Made by a program: the position numbers and the translations under genes
In this document: positions 16,389 to 25,275 of the stretch, one piece after another
Numbering within the stretch: the stretch's first letter is position 1
Layout of the letters: every line of letters starts with the position of its first letter
Notes under the pieces: generated by a model
The model's database searches: none
What the model was told of the DNA's origin: nothing
What the model saw: only the letters and a program-made list of their open reading frames with translations
From: Curtobacterium sp. MCSS17_007
GTDB taxonomy: Bacteria; Actinomycetota; Actinomycetes; Actinomycetales; Microbacteriaceae
NCBI RefSeq assembly: GCF_003234175.2
Contig: NZ_CP126257.1
Coordinates: 1,860,001-1,924,000, forward strand
Reading direction: 5' to 3'
DNA: 64,000 bases

Positions 16389-17329
16389 TCCGCCGGCTCG
16401 TCGCCCGACCCACCGGCTGCTTCGCCGTCGTGGTCCTCACGCTCCTCGTCCTCCTCGCCGCGGTCTCGTCGGTGTGGACGCCGCAGGACCCCTTCCGCAC
16501 GGACCCCTTCCGGCAGTGGGCGGCACCCAGCCCCGCACACTGGTTCGGCACCGACGCTTCCGGCCGCGACATCGCGAGCTACCTGCTCGCCGGCACCCGG
16601 ACGACCGTGCTCGTCGCCGTCGGGTCGGGCGTCGTCGCGAGCGTGGTCGGCGTCGTGCTCACCGCGATCGGTTCGCTGACCGCACGGTGGGTCAGGGAGG
16701 GTACCGCCGTGCTCCTCGACATCCTCGTCGCGTTCCCCACCCTGCTCACCGCCATGCTCCTGACCGCGGTGTTCGGCGGGTCGCTCGGCATCGTCGTCGT
16801 CAGCGTCGGGCTGTCCTTCGGTGTCACCATCGCCCGCGTCGCGCGCGGGGAGATCCGCCGCATCGCCCGGAGCGACTACGTCGTCGCGGCCCGGGCGTCC
16901 GGTGTCGGACCCCTCGGCGTGCTGACCCGGCACCTCGTCCCGAACGCTGCGCCGCTCTTCACCGTGCAGCTCTCCCTCGCGATGGCGACCGCGGTCCTCG
17001 CCGAGGCCGGGCTGTCGTACCTCGGGTACGGCGCGGGATCGGACACCGCGTCGTGGGGCAACCTGCTCGCCGACCTGCAGACCTACATCGGCGTACACCC
17101 GTGGAGCGCGACGTGGCCGGGCGCGGCGATCGCCCTGGTCGTCGCGGCACTCTCACTGCTCGGCGACGCGGTCCGCGACGCGACGGACCCCCGGCTGACG
17201 ACCGCCGACCGCACGCGCGGCGGCCGACGCGCCGACCGGGCGGACGTCGGCGGGGTCACCGGACGCACCGCCGGCGGCGACCCGCACACCGACGGCACGA
17301 CGACGACCACACCGGGGGTGACGGCGTGA
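16385..17329 (+). CDS. ABC importer permease, DppC type
   Basis: 314 residues, GTG start overlapping the previous stop. Six predicted spans; family motifs HWFGTDASGRD after the first span and the coupling loop SDYVVAARASGVGPLGVLTRHLVPN. The tail after about residue 285 is an Arg/Asp/Thr-rich extension absent from typical DppC proteins and probably disordered. The next gene again starts on the stop (GTGA). Confidence 0.92.
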   Translation: MIRRLVARPTGCFAVVVLTLLVLLAAVSSVWTPQDPFRTDPFRQWAAPSPAHWFGTDASGRDIASYLLAGTRTTVLVAVGSGVVASVVGVVLTAIGSLTARWVREGTAVLLDILVAFPTLLTAMLLTAVFGGSLGIVVVSVGLSFGVTIARVARGEIRRIARSDYVVAARASGVGPLGVLTRHLVPNAAPLFTVQLSLAMATAVLAEAGLSYLGYGAGSDTASWGNLLADLQTYIGVHPWSATWPGAAIALVVAALSLLGDAVRDATDPRLTTADRTRGGRRADRADVGGVTGRTAGGDPHTDGTTTTTPGVTA

Positions 17330-18129
17330 GCGACCACGGCACCGGACGAGACGGACTCGAGGTGCGGGGCCTGACGGTCCGCATCGCGGGACGGGCGGTG
17401 CTCGACGACGTGACGTTCACCGTGCCTCCCGGCCGACGCGTCGGTGTCATCGGCGCATCCGGCTCCGGCAAGTCGATGACGTCGCTCGCCCTGATGGGCC
17501 TGGAGCCGAGCGGGGCGGCGGTCACCGGGAGCATCCGCCTGGACGGCACCGAACTCGTCGGGCTGCGCGACCGCGACCGAGCCCGCCACCGCGGCTCCGG
17601 CATCGGGATGGTGTTCCAGGAGCCCGCGACCGCCCTCGACCCCCTGCGACGGGTCGGTGCGCAGATCGCCGAGCCCCTCCGGCTCCACCGTGGACTCGAC
17701 CGACGTGCCGCGACGACGGCCGCCGTCGCACTCGCGGACGCCGTCGGCCTGCCCGACCCCGCGTCGCTGCTCCGGCAGTACCCGCACCAGCTGTCCGGCG
17801 GGCAGCGGCAGCGCATCTGCATCGCCATGGCGATGGCCGGCTCCCCCGCCTACCTGGTCGCCGACGAACCGACGACCGCGCTCGACGTGACGACCGAGGC
17901 GCGCATCCTGGAGCTCTTCGAGCGGCTGTCGAGCGACCGTGGCACCGGCATGCTCTTCGTCACGCACGACCTCGCGGTGCTCGCCCGCATCGCCGACACC
18001 GCGGTCGTGCTCGACCACGGCCGCGTCGTCGAGCAGGGCTCCGTCCGCGCCCTGCTCGACGCCCCGCAGCACCCCGCGACGGCGGCGCTCGTCGAGGCCG
18101 CCCGAGCCACCGCCAGGAGGACCCCGTGA
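17326..18129 (+). CDS. ABC importer ATPase, DppD type
   Basis: 267 residues. Walker A GASGSGKSM, signature QLSGGQRQRICIAMAM, Walker B YLVADEPTTALD and FVTHDLAVLARI are present. GMVFQEPATALDPLRRVG is typical of oligopeptide-type ATPases. It probably forms a heterodimer with the next protein. It overlaps both neighbours by four bases. Confidence 0.92.
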   Translation: MSDHGTGRDGLEVRGLTVRIAGRAVLDDVTFTVPPGRRVGVIGASGSGKSMTSLALMGLEPSGAAVTGSIRLDGTELVGLRDRDRARHRGSGIGMVFQEPATALDPLRRVGAQIAEPLRLHRGLDRRAATTAAVALADAVGLPDPASLLRQYPHQLSGGQRQRICIAMAMAGSPAYLVADEPTTALDVTTEARILELFERLSSDRGTGMLFVTHDLAVLARIADTAVVLDHGRVVEQGSVRALLDAPQHPATAALVEAARATARRTP

Positions 18130-18911
18130 CCGCACCCGTCCTCGAGGCCACCGACCTCCACCGCACGTACCGGCTGCCCCGGCGTGGGCCGTTCGAGCCC
18201 GGCCAGGTGCGGACCGCGGTCGACGGCGTCGACCTCTCGGTCGCCTCGGGGTCGCGGCTGGGCATCGTCGGTGAGTCCGGCTCCGGCAAGTCCACGCTGG
18301 TCCGGCTGCTCGCCGGTCTGGAGGCACCGTCCTCCGGCACCGTGTCGGCCGGCGGTCGTCCGGTGGTCGCCTCGGCATCCGCGGGGGCGATGCGCTGGTT
18401 CCGTCGCGAGACCGGCGTGGTCTTCCAGGACCCGTACGCGTCCCTCGACCCCCGGATGCGCGTCGGGACCATCGTCGCCGAGCCGCTGCGCGCCCTGCGG
18501 GTGCCCGGCTCACACCCCGATGCGGTCCGCGACGTGCTCGAGCGCGTGGACCTGCCGGCCGACGCCGCCGAGCGCTACCCGCACGAGTTCTCCGGCGGAC
18601 AGCGGCAACGCATCGCGATCGCCCGGGCCGTCGTGCACCGGCCGCGCATCCTGTTCGGTGACGAGCCGATGAGCGCCCTCGACGTGGTCGTCCGTGCCCG
18701 GGTGATCGACCTGTTCCGCTCCCTCGCCGACGACCTCGGGCTGACGCTCGTGCTCGTGTCGCACGACATCGGCGTCGTCCAGCGGCTGTGCGACACGGTC
18801 GCGGTGCTCTCGGCCGGCCGGATCGTCGAGCAGGGGCCGGTCGCGCTGCTCGACGACCCGCAGCACCCGGTGACGCGGGCGCTGGTGGCGGCGGCGCCGA
18901 CGCTGCCGTAG
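18126..18911 (+). CDS. ABC importer ATPase, DppF type
   Basis: 261 residues, GTG overlapping the previous stop. Walker A GESGSGKST, signature EFSGGQRQRIAIARA, Walker B ILFGDEPMSALD and VSHDIGVVQRL are visible. It lacks the C-terminal [4Fe-4S] cysteine region found in some oligopeptide ATPases. It closes the importer operon; a weak hairpin (18923-18956, CCGGAGC/GCTCCGG) follows. Confidence 0.92.
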   Translation: MTAPVLEATDLHRTYRLPRRGPFEPGQVRTAVDGVDLSVASGSRLGIVGESGSGKSTLVRLLAGLEAPSSGTVSAGGRPVVASASAGAMRWFRRETGVVFQDPYASLDPRMRVGTIVAEPLRALRVPGSHPDAVRDVLERVDLPADAAERYPHEFSGGQRQRIAIARAVVHRPRILFGDEPMSALDVVVRARVIDLFRSLADDLGLTLVLVSHDIGVVQRLCDTVAVLSAGRIVEQGPVALLDDPQHPVTRALVAAAPTLP

Positions 18912-19067
18912 CGGGCGCGGACCGGAGCGGGGTTCCGTGCTCCCGGCGGCTCCGGCCCGCGCGACAGGGCCGCTGTCGGACGACGACCACGACGTCGCAC
19001 CAGCCGCCGGTCCCTCGCGCCGACGTCGGCCCCGCGCCGCCGCCCCCGCGCGGACCTCAGCCCAGCG

Positions 19068-20507
19068 TCACCACATCGAGGGGTGCCGCCGCTGCCAGCG
19101 CAGTCGCCGCTCGAGCTGGGCCCCGATGGCGAGCAGCACGCGCTCGCCGCCCGGACGTCCGATCAGCTGCACACCCATCGGCAGACCGGCCCCGTCGGGG
19201 TGGTCGTCGTCGGTGACGCCGACCGGCAGCGTGATCGCGGGCAACCCCGCCACGTTGGCCATCGAGGTCCACGGCGAGTAGGCGCACTGGCGTCGGAAGT
19301 CCTCTTCGGGGTCGTCCCCGTACCAGCCGAGCGGCCTCGGGGTCAGCGCCAGGGTCGGGGTGAGCACGGCGTCGTACGGCGCGAAGGCCCGGATGAGCCC
19401 GGCCGAGAAGGCGTCGAGCGTCGTCATCGCGTCGAGCACCTGCGTGGCGGTGAGCGCTCGCCCGCGGTCGACCAGCCAGGACACCAGCGGAGTCAACGCG
19501 GCGAGGTCGATCCCCGGGACACGGGGCAGCCCGGCAGCGCCGGACTCCCACGCCACCCGGAACGCGTCGGCGTACGGCAGTCGGGGCATCGCGACGTCCT
19601 CGACGCCGTGGCCGACCTCGCCGAGGACGCGCACCGCCGTCTCGACCGCCGCCCGCGCGGCCGGGTCGACCACGACGTCGACGGTGTCGTCCCACGGGGA
19701 GCCGTCGAGCAGCCCGACGACGAAGCGGCCCTCGCCCCGCACGGCCGCGGCGGTGAAGGGGCCGTCGCCGACGTCGGGCGTGACGAGCGCGTAGGGCGAC
19801 GGCTCGGGCAGCCCGGTCGGCGCGACGAGGGCGTCGAGGAGCATCCCGGCGTCGGCCACGTTCCGCGTGATGGGCCCGGCGACGCTCAGGCCGCCGAGGC
19901 CCGACCGACCCGGCATCGACGGCACCCGGCCGCGGCTCGGCTTCAGCCCCACCAGGCCCGTCGCGGCGGCGGGGATGCGGACCGATCCCCCGCCGTCCGT
20001 CCCGACGGCCGCGGGCACGAGTCCCGCGGCGACGGCCACGGCGGTGCCGCTCGACGACCCGCCCGGAGCCCGGGACGTGTCGTACGGGTTCCTGGTGGTG
20101 CTGAACCGGGTCTCCGACGACGACGACATGCCGAACTCCGGTGACGTCGTCTTGCCGAGGCTGGTCGTGCCCGCCGCGGCGAGCGCCGCCACCAGCGGGT
20201 GGTCGGCGCTCGCGGGCGTCACGGGCAGTGCGGCGGAGCCGTGCCGGGTGGGGACGCCGGCGCGGTCGTACAGGTCCTTGTCGGCGGTGGGCAGGCCCCA
20301 GAGCGGCCGGGAGGTCGGGACGAGCGACCCCAGCTGATCGGCCCGTGCCCGTGCGGCGTCGGCGGTGACCGTGACGAACGCGCCGAGTGCCGGGTCGAGC
20401 CGTTCGATGCGGGCGAGGTAGTGCTCGGTCACCTCGAGCGCGGTCGCGTCCCCCCGACGGATCCAGTCCCAGAGTTCCTGCGCCGAGAGGTGGTGGAGTT
20501 CGAACAC
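19068..20507 (-). CDS. Amidase signature family enzyme
   Basis: 479 residues. The complete Ser-cisSer-Lys triad is visible: Lys77 in TADKDLYD, Ser151 in PGGSSSG and nucleophile Ser175 in GTDGGGSVRIPAA, with the spacing of the family. It hydrolyses a carboxamide; GatA itself is unlikely because no gatC or gatB is adjacent. Start GTG 20507 is chosen because TAGGCT lies 8 nt upstream and the protein begins in register with the family. The NmrA-like gene lies 11 bp upstream on the same strand. Confidence 0.88.
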   Translation of the reverse strand: MFELHHLSAQELWDWIRRGDATALEVTEHYLARIERLDPALGAFVTVTADAARARADQLGSLVPTSRPLWGLPTADKDLYDRAGVPTRHGSAALPVTPASADHPLVAALAAAGTTSLGKTTSPEFGMSSSSETRFSTTRNPYDTSRAPGGSSSGTAVAVAAGLVPAAVGTDGGGSVRIPAAATGLVGLKPSRGRVPSMPGRSGLGGLSVAGPITRNVADAGMLLDALVAPTGLPEPSPYALVTPDVGDGPFTAAAVRGEGRFVVGLLDGSPWDDTVDVVVDPAARAAVETAVRVLGEVGHGVEDVAMPRLPYADAFRVAWESGAAGLPRVPGIDLAALTPLVSWLVDRGRALTATQVLDAMTTLDAFSAGLIRAFAPYDAVLTPTLALTPRPLGWYGDDPEEDFRRQCAYSPWTSMANVAGLPAITLPVGVTDDDHPDGAGLPMGVQLIGRPGGERVLLAIGAQLERRLRWQRRHPSMW

Positions 20508-20518
20508 GGTCCCCGAGC

Positions 20519-21430
20519 CTAGGCCTGCACGTGCGCGGCGAGCACGTCCCGGACCGTCGTCCAGTCGTGCGGGCCGTAGCGGTCGTTCGCCATGTGGTGC
20601 AGTTCGGCCTCGCCGCTGAACATGCTCACGAAGTACTGCATCCCCTGCCAGGCGGGGAACGGTTCCGCGTCGTCGGCGCGCGAGAGGCGACGGCCGATCC
20701 GTGCCATCGCCGACAACGTGCCGGCGGTGCCGGCCCACTGTGTGCGGAAGCGGGTGCCGGTGAGCCGCGAGAGCGTGTCGGCGACGCTCCTGGCGGTCAC
20801 CCGGTCGCCGGCGACCTCGACGACGCGCGGGGCGTCGGGGTCGAGGGCGACGCGTGCCGTCACCCAGGCGGTGTCATCCTTCGTGGTGAAGTCGAGCACC
20901 TGGTCGGGTGACGACCAGTACAGGACGGTCCGGCGGCCGAACAGGATCATCGGCGCCTGTCCGGTGAGCATGTCGGTGAAGGCTCCGTTGAGCACCGAGG
21001 TGGCCCGGACCGCTGCAGCGTCGACCGTCGCGGCGAACTCGCGGCGGAGCTCGAAGTTGCGGTTCGTCCCCGGGGTGACGGCCCGGTAGTCCGCGGAGTA
21101 GTCGGACGGCACGAACCGGGGCACGTCGGCGTCGACCGCCGCCCGGAGCAGGGCGGTCTGCGCGTCGACGATCACGGACCGCGTCCCGCTGAGCGCCGAG
21201 ACCACGACGTCGGCACCGGCGAGCGCCGCCACGAGCGCTCGGTGGTCGTCGTAGGCGGCGGAGACGAGGGACACGCGGTCGGACAGCCCTCCGAGCTGCT
21301 CGGCTGCGGGTGAGGAGGCGGAGCGGCTCAGCGCACGGATGCGCACGTCGTGGTCGTGGTCGAGGAGCGCGCGCACGATGCGTGCGCCGAGGTCGCCGGT
21401 GGCGCCGGCGACGAGGACGGTGGTGGTCAT
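20519..21430 (-). CDS. NmrA-like NAD(P)-binding protein
   Basis: 303 residues, atypical short-chain dehydrogenase. N-terminal dinucleotide site VLVAGATGDLGARIV, then DVVVSALSGT and RFVPSDYSADY as in NmrA/isoflavone-reductase-like proteins. The catalytic Tyr-Lys pair is not obvious. Such proteins sense redox state or reduce aromatic substrates; no assignment is possible. TAGCGT lies 7 nt before the ATG (leaderless). It is divergent from the CPBP gene across 120 bp. Confidence 0.8.
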   Translation of the reverse strand: MTTTVLVAGATGDLGARIVRALLDHDHDVRIRALSRSASSPAAEQLGGLSDRVSLVSAAYDDHRALVAALAGADVVVSALSGTRSVIVDAQTALLRAAVDADVPRFVPSDYSADYRAVTPGTNRNFELRREFAATVDAAAVRATSVLNGAFTDMLTGQAPMILFGRRTVLYWSSPDQVLDFTTKDDTAWVTARVALDPDAPRVVEVAGDRVTARSVADTLSRLTGTRFRTQWAGTAGTLSAMARIGRRLSRADDAEPFPAWQGMQYFVSMFSGEAELHHMANDRYGPHDWTTVRDVLAAHVQA

Positions 21431-21550
21431 GGGTCCGACGCTACGCACCACGGGCAGCGAGGGCCCCGGCTTGCATCCTTCGGTGGAACTCCCGGTGGTG
21501 CGTCCCTCCGCCGGTCGTCACGGCGAGCGGTCGTTCCTAGCGTCGGTGTC

Positions 21551-22522
21551 ATGACGAACACGACCGAAGTCCGGCCCGGTGCCGGCACCGCTGCACCCCG
21601 TGCGACGGGGATCCGGGGCGTGGTGTCCCGGCACCCGCTCGCTGCCTTCGCCACCCTCGCCCTCGGCCTGAGCTGGCTCGCGTGGGTCCCCTACGTCCTG
21701 AGCCCGCACGGTCTGGGGGTGTGGGACATCCACTTCCCGGAGTTCCTCGGTACCGCGCAGTTCACGGGCATCCTGCCGGGAGCGCTCCTCGGTCCCCTCG
21801 GTGGCGCGTTCGTCGTCACCGCGCTGGCCGACGGTCGTCCGGGCCTGCGCCGCTGGGTCGGTCGGCTCTGGCGGTGGCGGGTGTCCTGGTACTGGTACGC
21901 GCTCGCCCTGGTCGGTGTCCCGGCCCTGGTGGTCGTGACCGGCCTGCCGTTCTCCGGTGGCCAGGTGCAGGCACCGAGTGCGCTCGCGCTGCTGGCACTG
22001 GTGCCGGGGCTCGTGGTGCAGCTGTTCACCACCGGGCTGTCCGAGGAGCCCGGCTGGCGAGACTTCGCGCTCCCCCGGCTGCAGGAGCGGTACGGGCCGC
22101 TCGGTGCGGCCGCGGTGCTCGGGCCGCTGTGGGCGCTGTGGCACATGCCGCTGTACCTGTCCGACTGGGGCGGGTGGCCCGAGGCGCACTGGTCCGAGCC
22201 GCTCGTGTTCGCCCTGTTCACGATCACCTTCAACGTCGTGATGACGTGGGTGTTCAACCGCACCGGCGAGAGCCTGCCGATCGCACTCCTGCTGCACGTC
22301 GGCGTGAACAACACCATCTCGACCCTGTGGGCCGACATGTACCCGGGGATGACGGCCGGGACGATGATGCACGGGCTCGCGATCGTCTCGACCGTGGCCG
22401 CGGCCGTCCTGCTGGTCGCCACGCGGGGTCGGCTCGGGTACGACCGCCGGCCGGGAGGCACGGATCACCTCCCCGCGTCGGTGTCCGCCCGCCTCGTAGG
22501 ATCGGACGATGGCACCCGCTGA
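21551..22522 (+). CDS. CPBP intramembrane metalloprotease
   Basis: 323 residues with about eight predicted spans. The three CPBP/Abi motifs are intact: Glu165-Glu166-x3-Arg170 in SEEPGWRDFALPRLQ, His198 in WALWHMPL, and His249 with Asn253 in LLHVGVNN. Members are CAAX-prenyl-protease-like membrane enzymes, sometimes linked to bacteriocin immunity. TAGCGT lies 7 nt before the ATG. The last 14 bases overlap the kinase gene. The C-terminal tail contains a half copy of the window's repeat (22447-22463). Confidence 0.88.
   Translation: MTNTTEVRPGAGTAAPRATGIRGVVSRHPLAAFATLALGLSWLAWVPYVLSPHGLGVWDIHFPEFLGTAQFTGILPGALLGPLGGAFVVTALADGRPGLRRWVGRLWRWRVSWYWYALALVGVPALVVVTGLPFSGGQVQAPSALALLALVPGLVVQLFTTGLSEEPGWRDFALPRLQERYGPLGAAAVLGPLWALWHMPLYLSDWGGWPEAHWSEPLVFALFTITFNVVMTWVFNRTGESLPIALLLHVGVNNTISTLWADMYPGMTAGTMMHGLAIVSTVAAAVLLVATRGRLGYDRRPGGTDHLPASVSARLVGSDDGTR
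22497..22508 (+). promoter_or_regulatory. Leaderless promoter of the kinase-regulator pair
   Basis: TAGGAT (22497-22502) sits 6 nt before the kinase ATG, inside the end of the CPBP coding region. It predicts that the two-component genes can be expressed independently of the protease. Confidence 0.45.
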
Positions 22523-23873
22523 CGCGCGTGCGGCTCGCGTCGCCGCCGACCCCCGCACCGCGCGGGAGGTCGACGGCGGCCGCCGCCTGCGCCGCACCGA
22601 CGTCCTGGTCGCCGTCGCCACCGCGGTCGTCTCGCTCGGGCTGGTGCTCGGGCTGCCGCCGCTCGACGCCGCAGACCCGGACACCCTGGGTCGAACCCTC
22701 GTCGCGCCGGAGGTCGGCAGTCCCGCCTGGGTCCTGTTCGCGCTCGTCCTCCTCGCCCAGTCCGCAGCGCTCCTGGCGGCCCGACGGGCACCACGCACGG
22801 TCCTCCTCGTCGTCGCCACGCTGCCGGTGATCGTCGCGGTGCTGCCGCCGCGGGTGCTCGACCTCTTCGGCCTGAGTGCACTCCCCGTGGTGGTCGCCGT
22901 GGTCCTCCTGTCGCTCCGGGTCCCCCTGGTGCGCGCGTGGCCGGCCCTGGTCGTCGCCGCGGGTCTGGTCGCTGTCGGTACCGGCTGGCACTGGGCAGTC
23001 GCGAACGGCGCCTTCCGCGGCGGTCAGATCGCACGAGGGCTGGCGGACGGCACCGCGCAGGGCGTCACCCAGGCCGTCGGCGCCGTGGGGCTCCCGCTCG
23101 TCGTCGCGCTCGTCGTCCGGTCCCGCCGCGAGGTCCGCGCCGCACGTGACGCCGAGCTCGTGGCCCGCACCGCCGAGGCCTCGGCCGTCGTCCGGGAGCA
23201 GGACGCCCGGGTCGACGCAGCCGTGTCCCGCGAGCGCGCGGCGATGGCCCGGGAGCTCCACGACATCGCAGCGCACCACCTGTCCGGCATCGCGCTCATG
23301 TCCGCCGTCATCGACCGGCAGATCGACACCGACCCGGCCGCGGCGCACGAGGGTGTCCGCCAGGTCCGGGAGCAGAGCACCGCGGTGCTCGAGGACCTCC
23401 GGCGCCTGGTCGGGCTCCTGCGGGACGACGCCCCCGCGGAACGTGCCGTGGAGACCGTCGCGGGGATCGTCGACCTGGTCGAGCGTGCCCGGTACCGGTC
23501 GGACGTGCGGCTCGAGGTCCTCCGTGGCGAGCACGAGGTCGCCGAGGGGGTCGGCCCCCTGGCGCAGCTCGCCGCCTACCGCACCGCGCAGGAGGCCCTG
23601 GCGAACGCCGCACTGCACGCCCCGGGTGCGGTCGTCACCGTCACGCTCGACGACCGCGCCGCCGACCACCTGGAGCTCCGCGTGGAGAACACCGCACCCC
23701 CCGCGTCCAGCGACCCGGCCCCGGGGATCGCGGGAGCGGGAGGGAACGGACTGCGTGGCATGCGTGAGCGGGCGGACCTGGTGGGGGCGCGCCTCCAGAC
23801 CGGGCCGACGGCGACCGGCGGCTGGTCCGTGTCCCTCCGACTCGCACGCGAGACGTCCGAGGTGACGCCGTGA
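22509..23873 (+). CDS. NarL/DesK-class sensor histidine kinase
   Basis: 454 residues. Five or six hydrophobic spans fill residues 30-210 with little extracellular sequence, suggesting membrane or intramembrane sensing. The HisKA_3 box has phospho-acceptor His251 in ARELHDIAAHHLSG. The ATPase domain shows YRTAQEALANAALH and GNGLRGMRERADLVG near 412. Stop and start with the response regulator overlap as GTGA, so the pair is a unit. The stimulus is unknown. Confidence 0.92.
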   Translation: MAPADARAARVAADPRTAREVDGGRRLRRTDVLVAVATAVVSLGLVLGLPPLDAADPDTLGRTLVAPEVGSPAWVLFALVLLAQSAALLAARRAPRTVLLVVATLPVIVAVLPPRVLDLFGLSALPVVVAVVLLSLRVPLVRAWPALVVAAGLVAVGTGWHWAVANGAFRGGQIARGLADGTAQGVTQAVGAVGLPLVVALVVRSRREVRAARDAELVARTAEASAVVREQDARVDAAVSRERAAMARELHDIAAHHLSGIALMSAVIDRQIDTDPAAAHEGVRQVREQSTAVLEDLRRLVGLLRDDAPAERAVETVAGIVDLVERARYRSDVRLEVLRGEHEVAEGVGPLAQLAAYRTAQEALANAALHAPGAVVTVTLDDRAADHLELRVENTAPPASSDPAPGIAGAGGNGLRGMRERADLVGARLQTGPTATGGWSVSLRLARETSEVTP

Positions 23874-24538
23874 TCCGGGTGCTCGTGGCCGACGACCAGC
23901 CGCTCGTCCGGGCCGGGGTGTCGGCCCTGCTCGCGGCCGAGCCGGACGTCGAGGTGGTGGGGGTCGCGGCCGACGGGGGCGAGGCCCTCGCGCTCGCGCG
24001 GAGCACCCGGCCGGACGTCGCGGTGCTCGACATCCGGATGCCGGTCCGGAACGGCATCGAGGTCGCGCGGGAGCTCTGCGCCCCCGACGCCGACCCGGCG
24101 GTGCCGGTGTTGATGCTGACGACGTTCGACCTCGACGACCTGGTGTTCGGGGCGCTCGAGGCGGGCGCGTCCGGGTTCCTGCTCAAGGACGCGGAGCCGG
24201 ACGTCATCGTCGACGCGGTGCGGCAGGTGGCTGCCGGGAACGGCACGATCGACCAGAGCCTGACCCGGCGGGTGCTGCGGGAGTTCGTGTCGCGGCGGAG
24301 CCTGCAGCCGGTGACGGGCGACCGGGCCTCGGAGCTGCTGACCGCCCGGGAGCGCGACGTGCTGCTGCTCCTGGCCCAGGGCATGTCGAACGAGGAGATC
24401 GCCGCGCAGCTCGTCGTCGAGGTCTCCACCGTGAAGTCGCACCTGGCGCGGATGCTGCCGAAGCTCGGGGTGCGCTCGCGCCTGCAGGCCGTGGTCTGGG
24501 CGTACCAGAACCGCGTCGTGGCCGTCCCCGAGGGGTAG
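23870..24538 (+). CDS. NarL/LuxR-type response regulator
   Basis: 222 residues. Receiver domain with Asp54 as phospho-acceptor (VAVLDIRMP), acidic pocket ADDQ, Thr in LTTFD and Lys in FLLKDAEP. The LuxR helix-turn-helix is LTARERDVLLLLAQGMSNEEIAAQ...STVKSHLARMLPKLGVRSR. GTG start overlaps the kinase stop. Targets may include the adjacent CPBP gene, by position only. Confidence 0.93.
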   Translation: MIRVLVADDQPLVRAGVSALLAAEPDVEVVGVAADGGEALALARSTRPDVAVLDIRMPVRNGIEVARELCAPDADPAVPVLMLTTFDLDDLVFGALEAGASGFLLKDAEPDVIVDAVRQVAAGNGTIDQSLTRRVLREFVSRRSLQPVTGDRASELLTARERDVLLLLAQGMSNEEIAAQLVVEVSTVKSHLARMLPKLGVRSRLQAVVWAYQNRVVAVPEG

Positions 24539-24553
24539 CCGCGGCGCCGGCGC

Positions 24554-25156
24554 TCACACCCCGGAGGACACGGCGGCGACCACCCGCTCGACCGCGGCCG
24601 CCACGGCGCGTTCGCGCACGGCCGGGTCCTCGTGCTCGGACTCGTGGACGAACGCCGTCGCCCCTCGCCGCGCGCCGCAGAAGTCCACCACGCCGTGCTC
24701 GAGTTGCGTCCGGAGTGCCTGCTCGTACCCGTGCCGCTCGTACACCCCGGCGTCGTCGCCCGCGATCGGCACGAGGTGCACCGTCAACCGGCCGAGGCGC
24801 CGCTCGATGCGGCCGTCCTCCCCGACACCGAACGCCCACCCGTTCACGAACACCCGGTCGAGCCACCCCTTGAGCAGCGCCGGCAGCGACCACCACCACA
24901 CCGGGAACACGAGCACCAGGTGCTCCGTCCCGTCCAGACGCGCCTGCTCGGCCGCGACGTCGGGTGCTGGGTCGGTCCCCGTCCGGTAGGTGTGCCGGTC
25001 CGCAGCGGTGAAGCGCGGGTCGAAGCCCTCGGCGGCGAGGTCCGCGACCGTCGCCGGCCCCGCACCGGCGACGCCGAGCGCCGCCTCGAGACGGTGGGCG
25101 ACGGCGAGCGTCAGCGAGTCGGGGTCCGGGTGGGCGGTCACGATGAGCGTCGGCAC
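24554..25156 (-). CDS. Flavodoxin-fold NAD(P)H quinone reductase
   Basis: 200 residues of the NQO1/KefF/MdaB family. Fold markers: LIVTAHPDPDSLT (FMN phosphate loop), VLVFPVWWWSLPALLKGWLDRVF and a late HGYEQALRTQLEHGVVDFCG. It would reduce quinones by two electrons with FMN or FAD. GTG start with CACGAT 6 nt upstream. It is divergent from the ABC-F gene; the 119-bp gap holds one full copy of the repeat palindrome. Confidence 0.88.
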   Translation of the reverse strand: MPTLIVTAHPDPDSLTLAVAHRLEAALGVAGAGPATVADLAAEGFDPRFTAADRHTYRTGTDPAPDVAAEQARLDGTEHLVLVFPVWWWSLPALLKGWLDRVFVNGWAFGVGEDGRIERRLGRLTVHLVPIAGDDAGVYERHGYEQALRTQLEHGVVDFCGARRGATAFVHESEHEDPAVRERAVAAAVERVVAAVSSGV

Positions 25157-25193
25157 GGCTCGATCGTGCCAGCAGCAGGTGGACGGACGCCCC

Positions 25194-25241
25194 GCCGGAC
25201 GGGAGGCGCGGTGCAGGCCAGCACCGTGCCTCCCGTCCGGC
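25194..25241. repeat. Dispersed palindrome, copy between divergent starts
   Basis: Arms of 21 bp around a 6-nt loop, one mismatch, core GGACGGGAGGC/GCCTCCCGTCC. Unlike the other copies it lies between two divergent genes, upstream of the -10 boxes of both (CACGAT for the reductase, GACGAT for ABC-F), so it cannot act as a terminator or attenuator for either transcript if both are leaderless. Confidence 0.75.
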
Positions 25242-25275
25242 CTGAGCGGCGACGGGACCGTGGGACGATTGCCGG

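Noticed and set aside
13625..17098. Long antisense frame across the ABC importer genes
   Set aside because: Same GC effect; the sense strand carries four clear transporter proteins with family motifs.
17420..17440. CCGTGCCTCCCGGCCG in the DppD-type ATPase gene as a repeat half copy
   Set aside because: The codons give the usual VPPGRRVG turn before Walker A, so the match follows from the protein sequence.
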